This document shows, one piece after another, positions 33,291 to 41,476 of a DNA stretch of 64,000 bases. The position numbers and the translations under genes are program-made. Source of the stretch: Gammaproteobacteria bacterium (GTDB taxonomy: Bacteria; Pseudomonadota; Gammaproteobacteria; Pseudomonadales; Azotimanducaceae); the NCBI GenBank assembly GCA_005799745.1, contig SYFY01000203.1, positions 1 to 64,000 on the forward strand. The letters are read 5' to 3'. Below the pieces are notes generated by a model. The model saw only the letters and a list, made by a program, of their open reading frames with translations, had not been told where the DNA came from and searched no databases. How positions within the stretch are numbered: the stretch's first letter is position 1; every line of letters starts with the position of its first letter.

Positions 33291-35221
33291 AATTCTGGCG
33301 CAGACGCGCATCGTTGCAATTGAGGAAGGCTGAATTGTTTCGACGATTGATCGTACTGTTGTTCGTTGGATTTTCAACGCCGTTCGCCGTTGGCGCGACG
33401 GCAGGTGGAGACTCGGATGTCCAAGTATCTGAGTTGGGATTGCGTGGCTTTAACGCCAAGGCATCCGGTGCTCCGCTCTACGCAAAACATTGCGCGTCGT
33501 GTCATAGCGAGGGCGTCGCGCGTGCGCCGAACCCACGCATGTTGCAGTTCCTTACCCCGGGATCGATTTATCGCACGCTGGTGTCCGGCGTTATGCAGCC
33601 TCAAGCATCTGTGCTTTCGGACGTTGAGAAACGCCAGGTCGCCGAATACCTTACGAACGTCGTGCTCACGGACGACGCCATCACACCTAAGCTCAAGATG
33701 TGTGGTGATGATCGAACGGGTTTTGCAGCGAAGGAGCCGCCGGAGTTTCCGAACTGGGGACTCGGTTACGACAACAAACGCGACGTGTCCACGGAACATG
33801 CGGCTTTTGGTGCCACGGATGTGGATCGTCTGCAACTGAAATGGGCATTTGCCTACCCAAATGCCCAACGTGCACGCTCTCACCCGCTCCTCGCAGCGGG
33901 CGCGGTTTTTATGGGCAGCCAGGATGGTACGGTGTATGCGCTGGATCGTGAAACCGGCTGTGTGAAGTGGACTTATGTGGCGTCTACCGAGGTGCGTACC
34001 GGGATCGTCATGTCATCCCCCGTGAAACCGGAAGAGGCCACGCTCCTGTACTTTGGTGATCTGCTCGGCAATGTCTACGCCATTGAAGCGTTCACCGGCA
34101 AACTTAAGTGGCGCGTGCATCCTGATGATCATCCCGGCTCCACGATTACGGGAACACCGACCTTGTATCAAGGGCGCTTGCACGTCCCGGTATCTTCTCT
34201 TGAAGTTCTGTCCGCGTTGAATGACCGTTATGCCTGCTGCACGTTCCGTGGATCTGTTGTGACGCTGGATGCGGCGACAGGAGAAAAACTCTGGCAGACC
34301 TTTACGATTCCGGAGCCTGCGAGCAAGCAAGGCGCGAATCGAGCGGGTGCCGACGCGATGGGTCCTTCCGGTGCGCCGATCTGGAACAGCCCGGCCATCG
34401 ATGAACAACGTGGTGTGTTGTATGTCGGCACTGGAGAGAATTACTCCTCACCGGCAACTAAAACCAGCGATTCCATTTTTGCCATGGACATCACCACTGG
34501 AGCCATTCGTTGGGTGTATCAGGCCACACGACACGATGCATGGAATGCGGCGTGTGCACCGGCCAACGGCGCGAATTGCCCCAAGGAGAATGGCCCCGAT
34601 TTCGATTTCGGCGCGGCTATGGTGTTGGCGCGCCATAGCAGTGGTCGCGACTTCGTGCTCGGTCCGCAGAAGGCGGGTGTCGTTCATGCCGTGGATGCGG
34701 ACACAGGAAAACTCGTTTGGAAAACCAAACTGGGTCGTGGTGGCTTGCATGGTGGGGTTCACTTCGGCATCGCGGCGACGGGTGACCGGGTGTTTGTTCC
34801 GATCTCAGATGCGCCCGATGGGCGCAAGCACAAGAAGAAGGGCAGCCCAGGACTTTACGCGCTGGATCTTGCGACAGGTGATGTTCTTTGGCGACAACCG
34901 ATGGCTGATGAGTGTGCAGGTCGAGAGTTCTGTGCCCCGGGCATCGGCGCTGCGATCACGGCAACACCTGAACTCGTCTTTGCGGGTGCATTGGATGGTT
35001 ATCTTCGTATTCATGATGCGAAGACCGGTACGATGCTGCGTAAGATCGACACGAGCGCACCCGTGACCACTGTGGACGGTTCAACGGCACACGGGGGTTC
35101 GATGGACGGAGCGACGGCGCCGTTGCCGAGCCGCGGTGAGCTCTTCGTCAATTCCGGCTACAACTTTGCTGGCCACATGCCTGGTAACGTCTTGCTCGTC
35201 TTCGGCGTCAAAATCAAATAG
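33287..35221 (+). CDS. Cytochrome c-PQQ quinoprotein dehydrogenase (polyvinyl-alcohol dehydrogenase type)
   Basis: A 644-residue periplasmic quinohaemoprotein. A signal sequence (LIVLLFVGFSTPFAVGA) is followed by an N-terminal cytochrome c domain with CASCH (near 63) and an axial Met in GVMQP. Then comes an eight-bladed PQQ propeller with repeats such as GSQDGTVYALDRETG and VVTLDAATGEKLW. Adjacent cysteines in DRYACCTFRG are like the disulfide seen near PQQ in alcohol dehydrogenases. Domain order and length fit polyvinyl-alcohol/secondary-alcohol dehydrogenase. The start is GTG 33287, overlapping the esterase stop; a downstream TTG is possible. No PQQ synthesis genes are in the window. Confidence 0.85.
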   Translation: MKFWRRRASLQLRKAELFRRLIVLLFVGFSTPFAVGATAGGDSDVQVSELGLRGFNAKASGAPLYAKHCASCHSEGVARAPNPRMLQFLTPGSIYRTLVSGVMQPQASVLSDVEKRQVAEYLTNVVLTDDAITPKLKMCGDDRTGFAAKEPPEFPNWGLGYDNKRDVSTEHAAFGATDVDRLQLKWAFAYPNAQRARSHPLLAAGAVFMGSQDGTVYALDRETGCVKWTYVASTEVRTGIVMSSPVKPEEATLLYFGDLLGNVYAIEAFTGKLKWRVHPDDHPGSTITGTPTLYQGRLHVPVSSLEVLSALNDRYACCTFRGSVVTLDAATGEKLWQTFTIPEPASKQGANRAGADAMGPSGAPIWNSPAIDEQRGVLYVGTGENYSSPATKTSDSIFAMDITTGAIRWVYQATRHDAWNAACAPANGANCPKENGPDFDFGAAMVLARHSSGRDFVLGPQKAGVVHAVDADTGKLVWKTKLGRGGLHGGVHFGIAATGDRVFVPISDAPDGRKHKKKGSPGLYALDLATGDVLWRQPMADECAGREFCAPGIGAAITATPELVFAGALDGYLRIHDAKTGTMLRKIDTSAPVTTVDGSTAHGGSMDGATAPLPSRGELFVNSGYNFAGHMPGNVLLVFGVKIK

Positions 35222-35228
35222 TCAGGCG

Positions 35229-36158
35229 ATGAAGCCGCTCGATCTCAGCAAATTGCCTGAGCTGGTACGCACCAAGGCCGATGCCTTGGGCGAAATCGGC
35301 AAGGCGTGGCTGGAAGGCTTGCTGGATCACGTGCGCACGCTGGAATGTCGTTGGGCCATGTCGACAGGCACGCTGCTCAGCGGCGGATCGGAGGCGCTGG
35401 TCCTCGAGGCACAGATCGAAGGCCGTGACGCGGTGCTAAAGATTAGCCTGCCACAAGATGTTGGACTCAAACACGAAGCGAAAGTGTTGGGGCTGGCGCA
35501 AGGGCAAGGGTATGCAGAGCTCTTCGCGCATGATGAAGCGCTGAACGCCATACTGGTTGAGCGCCTCGGTCGGCCGCTCGGTGAAACTGGTGTTAGCGAG
35601 CGCGAACAAATCGAACGACTGTGTGTAACAGCGCAGTCGGCATGGATCAACATCGGACCTGATGCCGGATTCACGACTGGTGCGGGCAAAGCGCGGTGGC
35701 TGCGTGAGTTCATCGAATCCGCCACGGCGAAAGACCCGAGTGCGGTTAGCGAAGCACTCAATTCTCAGGCGATCACCCTCACCCTGAAGCGTGAAGCAGC
35801 ATGGTCAGCAAGAGCATCACTCCTGGTTCACGGCGATGTGCATTCGTTCAACACGCTCGAAGACCTGAGAGCCCATGGACGATTTAAGCTGGTCGATCCC
35901 GATGGTTACTTCATGCAATCTGAATACGACCTCGGCTTGATCATACGTGATTTCCACGCCGACTTGCGTGGCGGTCATCCTCTCACTGAAGGTCGAGCAC
36001 GCTGCCGACGATTGGCGGAGGCGACCGGTCTTGACGAAGAAGCTATTTGGCAGTGAGGTTTTATTGAACGGGAGACCACCGGCCTGTACTTGCTGCAACT
36101 CGGCGAGATTGAAGAAGGTCGTGCCTTTCTTTCGATTGCCGAAGAATGGGTCGCATAG
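35229..36158 (+). pseudogene. Aminoglycoside/hydroxyurea antibiotic kinase family (APH(6)-like), interrupted by a stop
   Basis: The frame encodes 309 residues if the TGA at 36054 is passed. The kinase-like core is present: STGTLLSGGSEALVLEAQ (near 45), DAVLKISLP, HGDVHSFNTL (catalytic Asp, near 205) and KLVDPDGYFMQSEYDLG. After EEAIWQ comes TGA, then GFIERETTGLYLLQLGEIEEG to EEWVA and TAG at 36156. The family consensus has Trp at the interrupted position (IWxWGF), so TGG to TGA is a one-base change. This family phosphorylates streptomycin or hydroxyurea. In the environment the true substrate is often unknown, so drug resistance is not implied. A product ending at 36056 would lack about 33 residues. 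Confidence 0.75.
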
Positions 36159-36201
36159 TCCGTCCTCGTCAGATCGAAGGTAAGAATTCAGGAGTCTTTC
36201 C

Positions 36202-37185
36202 ATGTTGAAGAGTTATGTTTTTTTGCTCTCTATCTGTTGCACTGCAGTGCCTGCGATGGCGATTGCAGACAGTTACGATCCGCGGTCCATCGATCCAAAA
36301 CATGTCGCAGAGGTTAGTGACGTTGAGGTTATCGACAACACCCGCAACCGAATCATTCCTCTTCGAATCTACCTGCCAGCCCAAGTAGACCGACACGCTG
36401 TGGTGTTGTTCAGCCATGGGCTGGGTGGGTCACGGGAGGGCAGTTCCTATCTCGGCCGTTATTGGTCGGCGAGGGAATATGTAGTGGTGTTTCTCCAGCA
36501 TCCTGGCAGTGATGAGTCGGTGTGGAAAGGCGTTCCTCCGGCGGAACGTATGCAGGCGTTGCAGAAAGCGGCATCCTTCGATGCTTACATACAGCGCGTC
36601 CTTGATGTTCCAGCAGTTCTTGATCAACTCGGTCGCTGGAACGAACAGAAAGGTCATGTGTTGGAAGGACGCCTTGATCTCGAAGCCATCGGTATGTCCG
36701 GACACTCCTTCGGCGCCGTGACCACCCAGGCGGTTAGCGGTCAGAGTGGTGCGGGTGGTCGCCAACCGTTCACTGACAAACGAATCGACGCGGCAGTGAT
36801 CATGAGCCCGTCTACACCACGCCAGTTACTGGCGCAGAAAGCGTTTTCTAACGTCCAGATTCCGTGGCTCCTGATGACTGGCACTCACGACACTGCGCCC
36901 ATCGGCAATCAGGACATGGCGTCTCGTCTTGCAGTGTTTCTGGCACTTCCGACGGGTTCCAAGTACGAACTGGTGCTCGATGGTGCGGAGCATTCGGTGT
37001 TCACTGACAGAGCACTGCCGGGTGATGCCAAGTCGCGCAATCCCGCTCACCATCCCGCGATACTTGCTTTGTCGACCGCGTTCTGGGACGCATGGTTGCT
37101 GAAGAACAAGTCGGCAAAAAAGTGGCTCGATGGTGATGGCCCGCGTTCTGTTCTCGTTGCCGAGGATCGCTGGCAAGTCAAATAA
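36202..37185 (+). CDS. Secreted alpha/beta hydrolase (dienelactone/PAF-acetylhydrolase-like)
   Basis: A 327-residue exported serine hydrolase. It has a signal peptide (MLKSYVFLLSICCTAVPAMA), oxyanion region LFSHGLGGSREGSSYLG (near 75), nucleophile elbow GMSGHSFGAVTT (near 156), a probable acid in GTHDTAPIGNQD, and His in DGAEHSVFTDR (near 275). Members cleave short esters or lactones. AGGAG is placed well before ATG 36202. It converges on the PPK2 gene. Confidence 0.85.
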   Translation: MLKSYVFLLSICCTAVPAMAIADSYDPRSIDPKHVAEVSDVEVIDNTRNRIIPLRIYLPAQVDRHAVVLFSHGLGGSREGSSYLGRYWSAREYVVVFLQHPGSDESVWKGVPPAERMQALQKAASFDAYIQRVLDVPAVLDQLGRWNEQKGHVLEGRLDLEAIGMSGHSFGAVTTQAVSGQSGAGGRQPFTDKRIDAAVIMSPSTPRQLLAQKAFSNVQIPWLLMTGTHDTAPIGNQDMASRLAVFLALPTGSKYELVLDGAEHSVFTDRALPGDAKSRNPAHHPAILALSTAFWDAWLLKNKSAKKWLDGDGPRSVLVAEDRWQVK

Positions 37186-37204
37186 CGACGGCTGCGTCAC
37201 TCGC

Positions 37205-38081
37205 TTACCGATCTGAATCGTCGCCGTCCGCCTCAAGCAGGATGCGGGCTTTTTCAAAGAGCGCCATATCCGCTTCCTGTGGAGCAGGGTAGGCGAGAGG
37301 CAACGCCTCCAGGGTGTGAACTATGATGCTCGCCACAATGGCCGGCATCGTGGGTTTGTCATCGGCCGGAATCACATACCAGGGTGCGTGATCTGCATCG
37401 GTGTTAGCGATCGCGTCCTGGTACGCGGTCTGGTACTCGTCCCAGTGTTCCCGTTCATCGACATCCCGTGGATTGAACTTCCAGTGTTTTTCACTCTCTT
37501 CGAGTCGCGCCAGCAAGCGTTCGCGTTGTTCTTCTTTGGAGACATTGAGAAAGAACTTCACTACGACCACACCGTTGGCAGCGAGATGTTCCTCCATGCT
37601 GCGAAAATCCCGGAAACGTTGCTCCCAAAACGCGTCGTTGATGTTCTTGTTGGCGAGCTGTTGCCCCTGAATGATCTCGGGGTGCAGGCGTACCACCAGC
37701 ACTTCTTCGTAGTAGGAGCGATTGAAGATGCCGATATGCCCACGGGCCGGCATGGCCTGCCAATGCCGCCACAAGAAGTTGTGATCGTTGTGTTCGTAAG
37801 TGGGTGCTTTGAAGCTACGGGTTTCAAATCCTGCTGGATTCACACCCGTTGTGACCTTCTTGATGGTGCTGTCTTTACCCGCTGCATCCATGCCCTGAAA
37901 AATCAGTAGCAGCGCGTAACGATCATCTGCGAAGAGTTTGTCTTGCAGTTCGGCGAAGCGTTCAACCGCCTTTTTTGCGGTGTTCTTTGGGATGCTCGAG
38001 GTCTTTCCGACGGGTTGGCAGTTCGGTGATCCGGGTGCCTGCTTCGTAACGAAAGGTGGACGCGATTTTCTCGTGTTTCAT
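37205..38081 (-). pseudogene. ppk2: Polyphosphate kinase 2 family protein, frameshifted
   Basis: PPK2 enzymes transfer phosphate between polyphosphate and nucleotides. The conserved core is present: GMDAAGKDSTIKKVT (Walker A), FNRSYYEEVLVVRLHPE, NVSKEEQRERLLARLEESEKHWKF, and HAPWYVIPADDK. The N-terminus (MKHEKIASTFRYEAGTRITE to EHRKK) lies in another frame and should read on as AVERFAELQDKLFADDRYAL. A six-A run at 37971-37976 (CGC AAA AAA GG) needs one A fewer to join them. ATG 38081 overlaps the stop of the upstream hydrolase as ATGA, confirming the true start. The intact length would be about 291 residues. The track's 228-residue ORF is the C-terminal part. Confidence 0.8.
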
Positions 38082-38896
38082 GACTTCGACGCCTTGCAGA
38101 GATGATTCTGTACAGCGATTTTCCAGTGCTCCGGATTTTCATACTGCGGACAATGTTCCGCATCGGGAAGAATCACGAGCGCTGCGCCAGGTATAGCCTT
38201 GGCCATCGCCTCCGACGGCTCGATGAAGGGGCGGTCATCATCTCCCACGAGGATCGTGGTCGGGCAGGAGATCTGGTGCAGCGCGTCGAGCACACTCTGA
38301 TGAGCAAAGAGTTCATTGCCCAGATCCAGAAACGCCTGCCAGTGCATCTGCTGGAGTTTGAGTTCGATGCGCCTCCAATGTTCCTGCGCCCCCAGGAAAT
38401 CAATGCCACGCTGTGCACGACGAGAAGGTTTCTGCGCCCGCATGGCAGTGACCAACAATCCGGCACCACTGGTCCGCATTACCTCTGCGATCCGTTCTCG
38501 TGTTTCAGGTGTTGTGAGCGACAGTGGCGAGGGTGAGGTATCCATCAGAATCAACGAGGCAAATCGGTCCGGTGCTTTCAGCACCGCGCGCATGGCCACC
38601 ATACCGCCGAGCGAATGTCCGAGCAGGTGTACACGCTTGAGTCCCAGCAGGTCGATGAAGCGAATCAAGTCGTCGACCATCAGCGGAAACGAATACGCGT
38701 CCGCATGGGTGGTTTCACCATGACCACGCTGGTCCGGCGCGATCGCCTGATAACCCTCAAAGCACGACAGTTGGTCGTGAAAGTCGAGCTTTGAACCGGT
38801 GTAACCGTGTAGCAGCAGCAGCGGTTCGCCAGTACCCCATTCAAGATACGCGGTGATAAGCGGGCCGTTAGTGACCCGCTGTGTGAGATGCGACAC
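38078..38896 (-). CDS. Alpha/beta hydrolase
   Basis: A 272-residue cytoplasmic alpha/beta hydrolase. It has oxyanion motif LLHGYTGSKLDFHDQL (near 28), nucleophile elbow LGHSLGGM (near 94), and GDDDRPFIEP with DAEHCPQYENP supplying acid and histidine. It resembles the 3-oxoadipate enol-lactonase/haloperoxidase-like group, which also includes esterases. The GTG start is two bases after the alcohol dehydrogenase stop, and the stop overlaps the ppk2 start. The three probably form one transcript although their functions look unrelated. Confidence 0.85.
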   Translation of the reverse strand: MSHLTQRVTNGPLITAYLEWGTGEPLLLLHGYTGSKLDFHDQLSCFEGYQAIAPDQRGHGETTHADAYSFPLMVDDLIRFIDLLGLKRVHLLGHSLGGMVAMRAVLKAPDRFASLILMDTSPSPLSLTTPETRERIAEVMRTSGAGLLVTAMRAQKPSRRAQRGIDFLGAQEHWRRIELKLQQMHWQAFLDLGNELFAHQSVLDALHQISCPTTILVGDDDRPFIEPSEAMAKAIPGAALVILPDAEHCPQYENPEHWKIAVQNHLCKASKS

Positions 38897-38898
38897 CG

Positions 38899-39990
38899 TC
38901 AGAATTCGAGGATGGCGCGGCCGCTGATCTTGCCCGTATCCAGCGCACGACAGGCCGCGTTGATATCGTCGATGCGGTAACGCTCCGTTACCATGGCATC
39001 CAGATCGAGCGTACCTTTTTCAAACCAGTCGATGAATTTAGGGAAGTCGCGATCCGGGGCGCAGGAACCACCGAGACTGCCGATGAAGTGTTTTTCATGG
39101 AGGAGGATATCCATGGCGTTGAGTTCCACGGGAGTACCCGGAACACCAACCAGCACGGCAGTACCACCGTCGCAAGCACCGAAATGACCCGACCGGCACG
39201 CGGGCACGATCTGCTCCATCGTCTTGCGAATACCTATGCAATCAAACGCGAAATCAACACCGCTTACCGGCGTGTGCAGGATGGTGTATTTGTCCTTCTT
39301 GCCCGTCAGCGCGTGAATGGCGGCGATGGGATCTTCACGACTCGCATTGATGCCATGGGTTGCGCCGAATTTCTTGGCGAAGGCGAGCTTCTCATCAGAG
39401 AGATCCACGGCGATGATGGGATTGGCACCGGCAACCTTGGCGCCGACGACGGCGGAGAGGCCCACACCGCCCACACCGAAGATCGCAACACTCTGCCCTG
39501 GCTTGACGTTGGCGGTATTAATGACGGCACCGGCGCCGGTCATCACTGCGCAGCCGATGATGGAGGTGACATCCTTGCGAATGGACTCTGCGACCTTCAC
39601 CACGTATTGCTCATCGGCAATGGTGTGATCCGCCCATGTGAAGACGTTCTCGGAAATAGCTGTTCCGTCGGATACTTTGATTTCCGCGCGCACCGGGACT
39701 TTCTTGCGACCTCGCGCGTTGCGGGGCACCCAAGTGACCATCACGGTGTCGCCTTCGCGGACGTGTGTGACCAGTGAACCTTTTTTCACGACCACACCGG
39801 TGGATTCATGACCGAGAACGACGTTGTTGGCTCTGGGGCGGTGAATCTGGTGAAGCTGGGAGTGGCAGATGCCTGAAGCAAACTGTTTAACGACGACCTG
39901 TGTGGGGCCAGGATCGGGCAGTGTCAGGTCCTCGACCCGGAGTTGTGACGTGGCTTGCGGAAGGACAACTACGCGTGCAGGTGTACCCAT
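38899..39990 (-). CDS. Zinc-containing alcohol dehydrogenase family protein, class III-like
   Basis: A 363-residue medium-chain dehydrogenase. Catalytic zinc ligands are in SGICHSQLHQI (near 41) and GHEST (near 60). The Rossmann motif is FGVGGVGLSAVVGAKVAGA and the NAD-selective Asp is in IIAVDLSDEK. The lobe carrying the structural zinc normally has four Cys around residue 95. Here it reads TWVPRNARGRKKVPV without cysteines, so that metal site is lost. This resembles actinobacterial-type ADHs that work with a bound nicotinoprotein cofactor. A separate gap to the divergent gene at 40108 probably holds promoters for both. Confidence 0.85.
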   Translation of the reverse strand: MGTPARVVVLPQATSQLRVEDLTLPDPGPTQVVVKQFASGICHSQLHQIHRPRANNVVLGHESTGVVVKKGSLVTHVREGDTVMVTWVPRNARGRKKVPVRAEIKVSDGTAISENVFTWADHTIADEQYVVKVAESIRKDVTSIIGCAVMTGAGAVINTANVKPGQSVAIFGVGGVGLSAVVGAKVAGANPIIAVDLSDEKLAFAKKFGATHGINASREDPIAAIHALTGKKDKYTILHTPVSGVDFAFDCIGIRKTMEQIVPACRSGHFGACDGGTAVLVGVPGTPVELNAMDILLHEKHFIGSLGGSCAPDRDFPKFIDWFEKGTLDLDAMVTERYRIDDINAACRALDTGKISGRAILEF

Positions 39991-40107
39991 GGTGCTTCTC
40001 CCAGTATCCTCGTGGTTTGAAGGGATTATTCAGGGCTTTCTCTCGGGTGGGAAGGGCCGCAGGTGTACACCTGCGACGTTCGAGGAATGTAATCACCGGG
40101 AAGGGAT

Positions 40108-40797
40108 GTGACGGCGACCTACCAGCTCATTTTCAAAGGCGAAGTCATCGAAGGACAGCATCCTGCGGTGGTGCGTAAGCGCTTGGGCCTTGCGCTTAAA
40201 CTCGACGATGCCCTTGTGCAGTCGCTGTTTTCAGGCACTCCCGTTGTGGTCCGTAAATCTGTCGATGCGGAAACGGCGGCCAAATTCCAGGCCGTGTTCA
40301 AAAAGGCAGGCGCACGATTGCGTGTCGCTCCCATTGCCGAAAGCGTGTCCCCGCAGGCGGAGACTGCAGCGCGTAATGACCCAAGTTCCAGCTGGGACAT
40401 CCTGCCGCCGGGAAGTGATTTGCTAGAGCCCGCCCAACGAACACCTTTTGTCGCGCGCAACATCGATACCTCGCACTTGGCTTTAGCGCGTCAGCTGGCT
40501 TTTCTCCCTCCTCAAGAGCCCTACGATCCCTCACTTATTGACGCGCCCTCGTTCGATGTGTTGCCAGTGGGCAGTCGCATGAGTGAAGGCGGAGATTCCG
40601 AAGCAGAACCTTTGGCGCTGGATATCGACTTTGAAATTGCTGAACCCGGCGCCATTCTCGGTGTGCCGAGTGCACCGGTCGCTTCGAAGCGAACTCCTGA
40701 TCCGAAGTTCGATGTCGCAGAGCCCTGGGTGCGGATGTCCGAACCGTCACCTCCACCACCGCCGGCTCCGGACGTTTCGCACATCAGCCTCGAATAG
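40108..40797 (+). CDS. Conserved hypothetical protein with N-terminal FKGEV-type domain
   Basis: A 229-residue protein without a named function. The first ~75 residues (TATYQLIFKGEVIEGQHPAVV, FSGTPVVVRKSVDAETAAKF, AVFKKAGARLRVAPI) look like a small conserved alpha/beta domain seen at the N-terminus of several unrelated bacterial proteins. The rest is low-complexity, Pro/Ser/Glu-rich and likely disordered (PSPPPPPAPDVSH near the end). The GTG start has AAGGGA just upstream. No membrane segment is seen. The glutathione transferase gene follows 70 bases downstream. Confidence 0.65.
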   Translation: MTATYQLIFKGEVIEGQHPAVVRKRLGLALKLDDALVQSLFSGTPVVVRKSVDAETAAKFQAVFKKAGARLRVAPIAESVSPQAETAARNDPSSSWDILPPGSDLLEPAQRTPFVARNIDTSHLALARQLAFLPPQEPYDPSLIDAPSFDVLPVGSRMSEGGDSEAEPLALDIDFEIAEPGAILGVPSAPVASKRTPDPKFDVAEPWVRMSEPSPPPPPAPDVSHISLE

Positions 40798-40867
40798 CTT
40801 CATCTCGAGGAGCGAGCGACTCATCGCACCGATTCAGTTCATTGGATGTTTCACAGGGGGAGTTTTC

Positions 40868-41476
40868 ATGCGTCTTTACGAATCGCCATCGCCCAACGCC
40901 AAGCGAGTCCACATCTTCATGGCGGAAAAGGGGATTGAATGTCAGCGGATAACGGTTGACATCCGTGGCGGGGAAAACCGTCAGGCCGCCTACCTCGGCA
41001 AAAACCCGTCCGGGCGTGTACCAGTTCTAGAACTCGACGATGGCACCTTTCTCGCTGAATCCGTGGCGATCTGCCGTTACTTCGATTGGGTCAGCCCTGA
41101 GCCTAAGTTGTTTGGAGAGCCGGGTATTGAGGCCGCCACCATCGAGATGTGGAATCGACGCGCCGAACTCAACTTCATGGCCAACGTCGCTTCGGCCTTT
41201 CGTAATATCACCGGTTTCTTCAAAGATCGGGAAACGTGTGTGAAAGAGTGGGGCGAAGTTTCGGCGAAGGTCGCCGGTGACTTTGTTGAAATGTTCGATA
41301 CTCAGCTGTCGAAATCGGAATACCTTGCCGGCGATCGCTTCAGCATTGCCGACATCACATTTGTGGTGGCCTGGGATTTTGCCAAGCGAGTTAAGGTTGT
41401 GCCGCTACCGGACGCGCCAAATGTGGCGCGCTGGCATGCCTTAATCGCATCACGCCCGAGTTATTCGGCGGAGTGA
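40868..41476 (+). CDS. Glutathione S-transferase family protein
   Basis: A 202-residue two-domain GST. The N-terminal thioredoxin fold (MRLYESPSPNAKRVHIFMAEKGIE) has the glutathione-binding NPSGRVPVLELDDGTFLAESVAICRYF. The helical C-terminal domain includes YLAGDRFSIADITFVVAWDFAKR with the family N-capping box. GGGGAG precedes ATG 40868. The track start 95 codons earlier lies inside the neighbour's frame. Its stop overlaps the converging HMG-CoA reductase gene by 16 bases. The substrate is unknown. Confidence 0.88.
   Translation: MRLYESPSPNAKRVHIFMAEKGIECQRITVDIRGGENRQAAYLGKNPSGRVPVLELDDGTFLAESVAICRYFDWVSPEPKLFGEPGIEAATIEMWNRRAELNFMANVASAFRNITGFFKDRETCVKEWGEVSAKVAGDFVEMFDTQLSKSEYLAGDRFSIADITFVVAWDFAKRVKVVPLPDAPNVARWHALIASRPSYSAE

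Noticed and set aside
36054-36056. UGA read as tryptophan
   Set aside because: TGA is the normal stop of many genes in the window, and other lesions are TAG and TAA, so a code change does not explain the pattern.
37681-37720. Second copy of the GTAGGAGCG repeat
   Set aside because: The short matches near 37.7 kb and 58.7 kb lie inside coding sequence without the paired arm, so they are chance.
37971-37976. Programmed frameshifting in ppk2
   Set aside because: Shifting needs +1 movement at an A-run, there is no clear stimulatory element, and a homopolymer error is simpler; kept only as an outside possibility.
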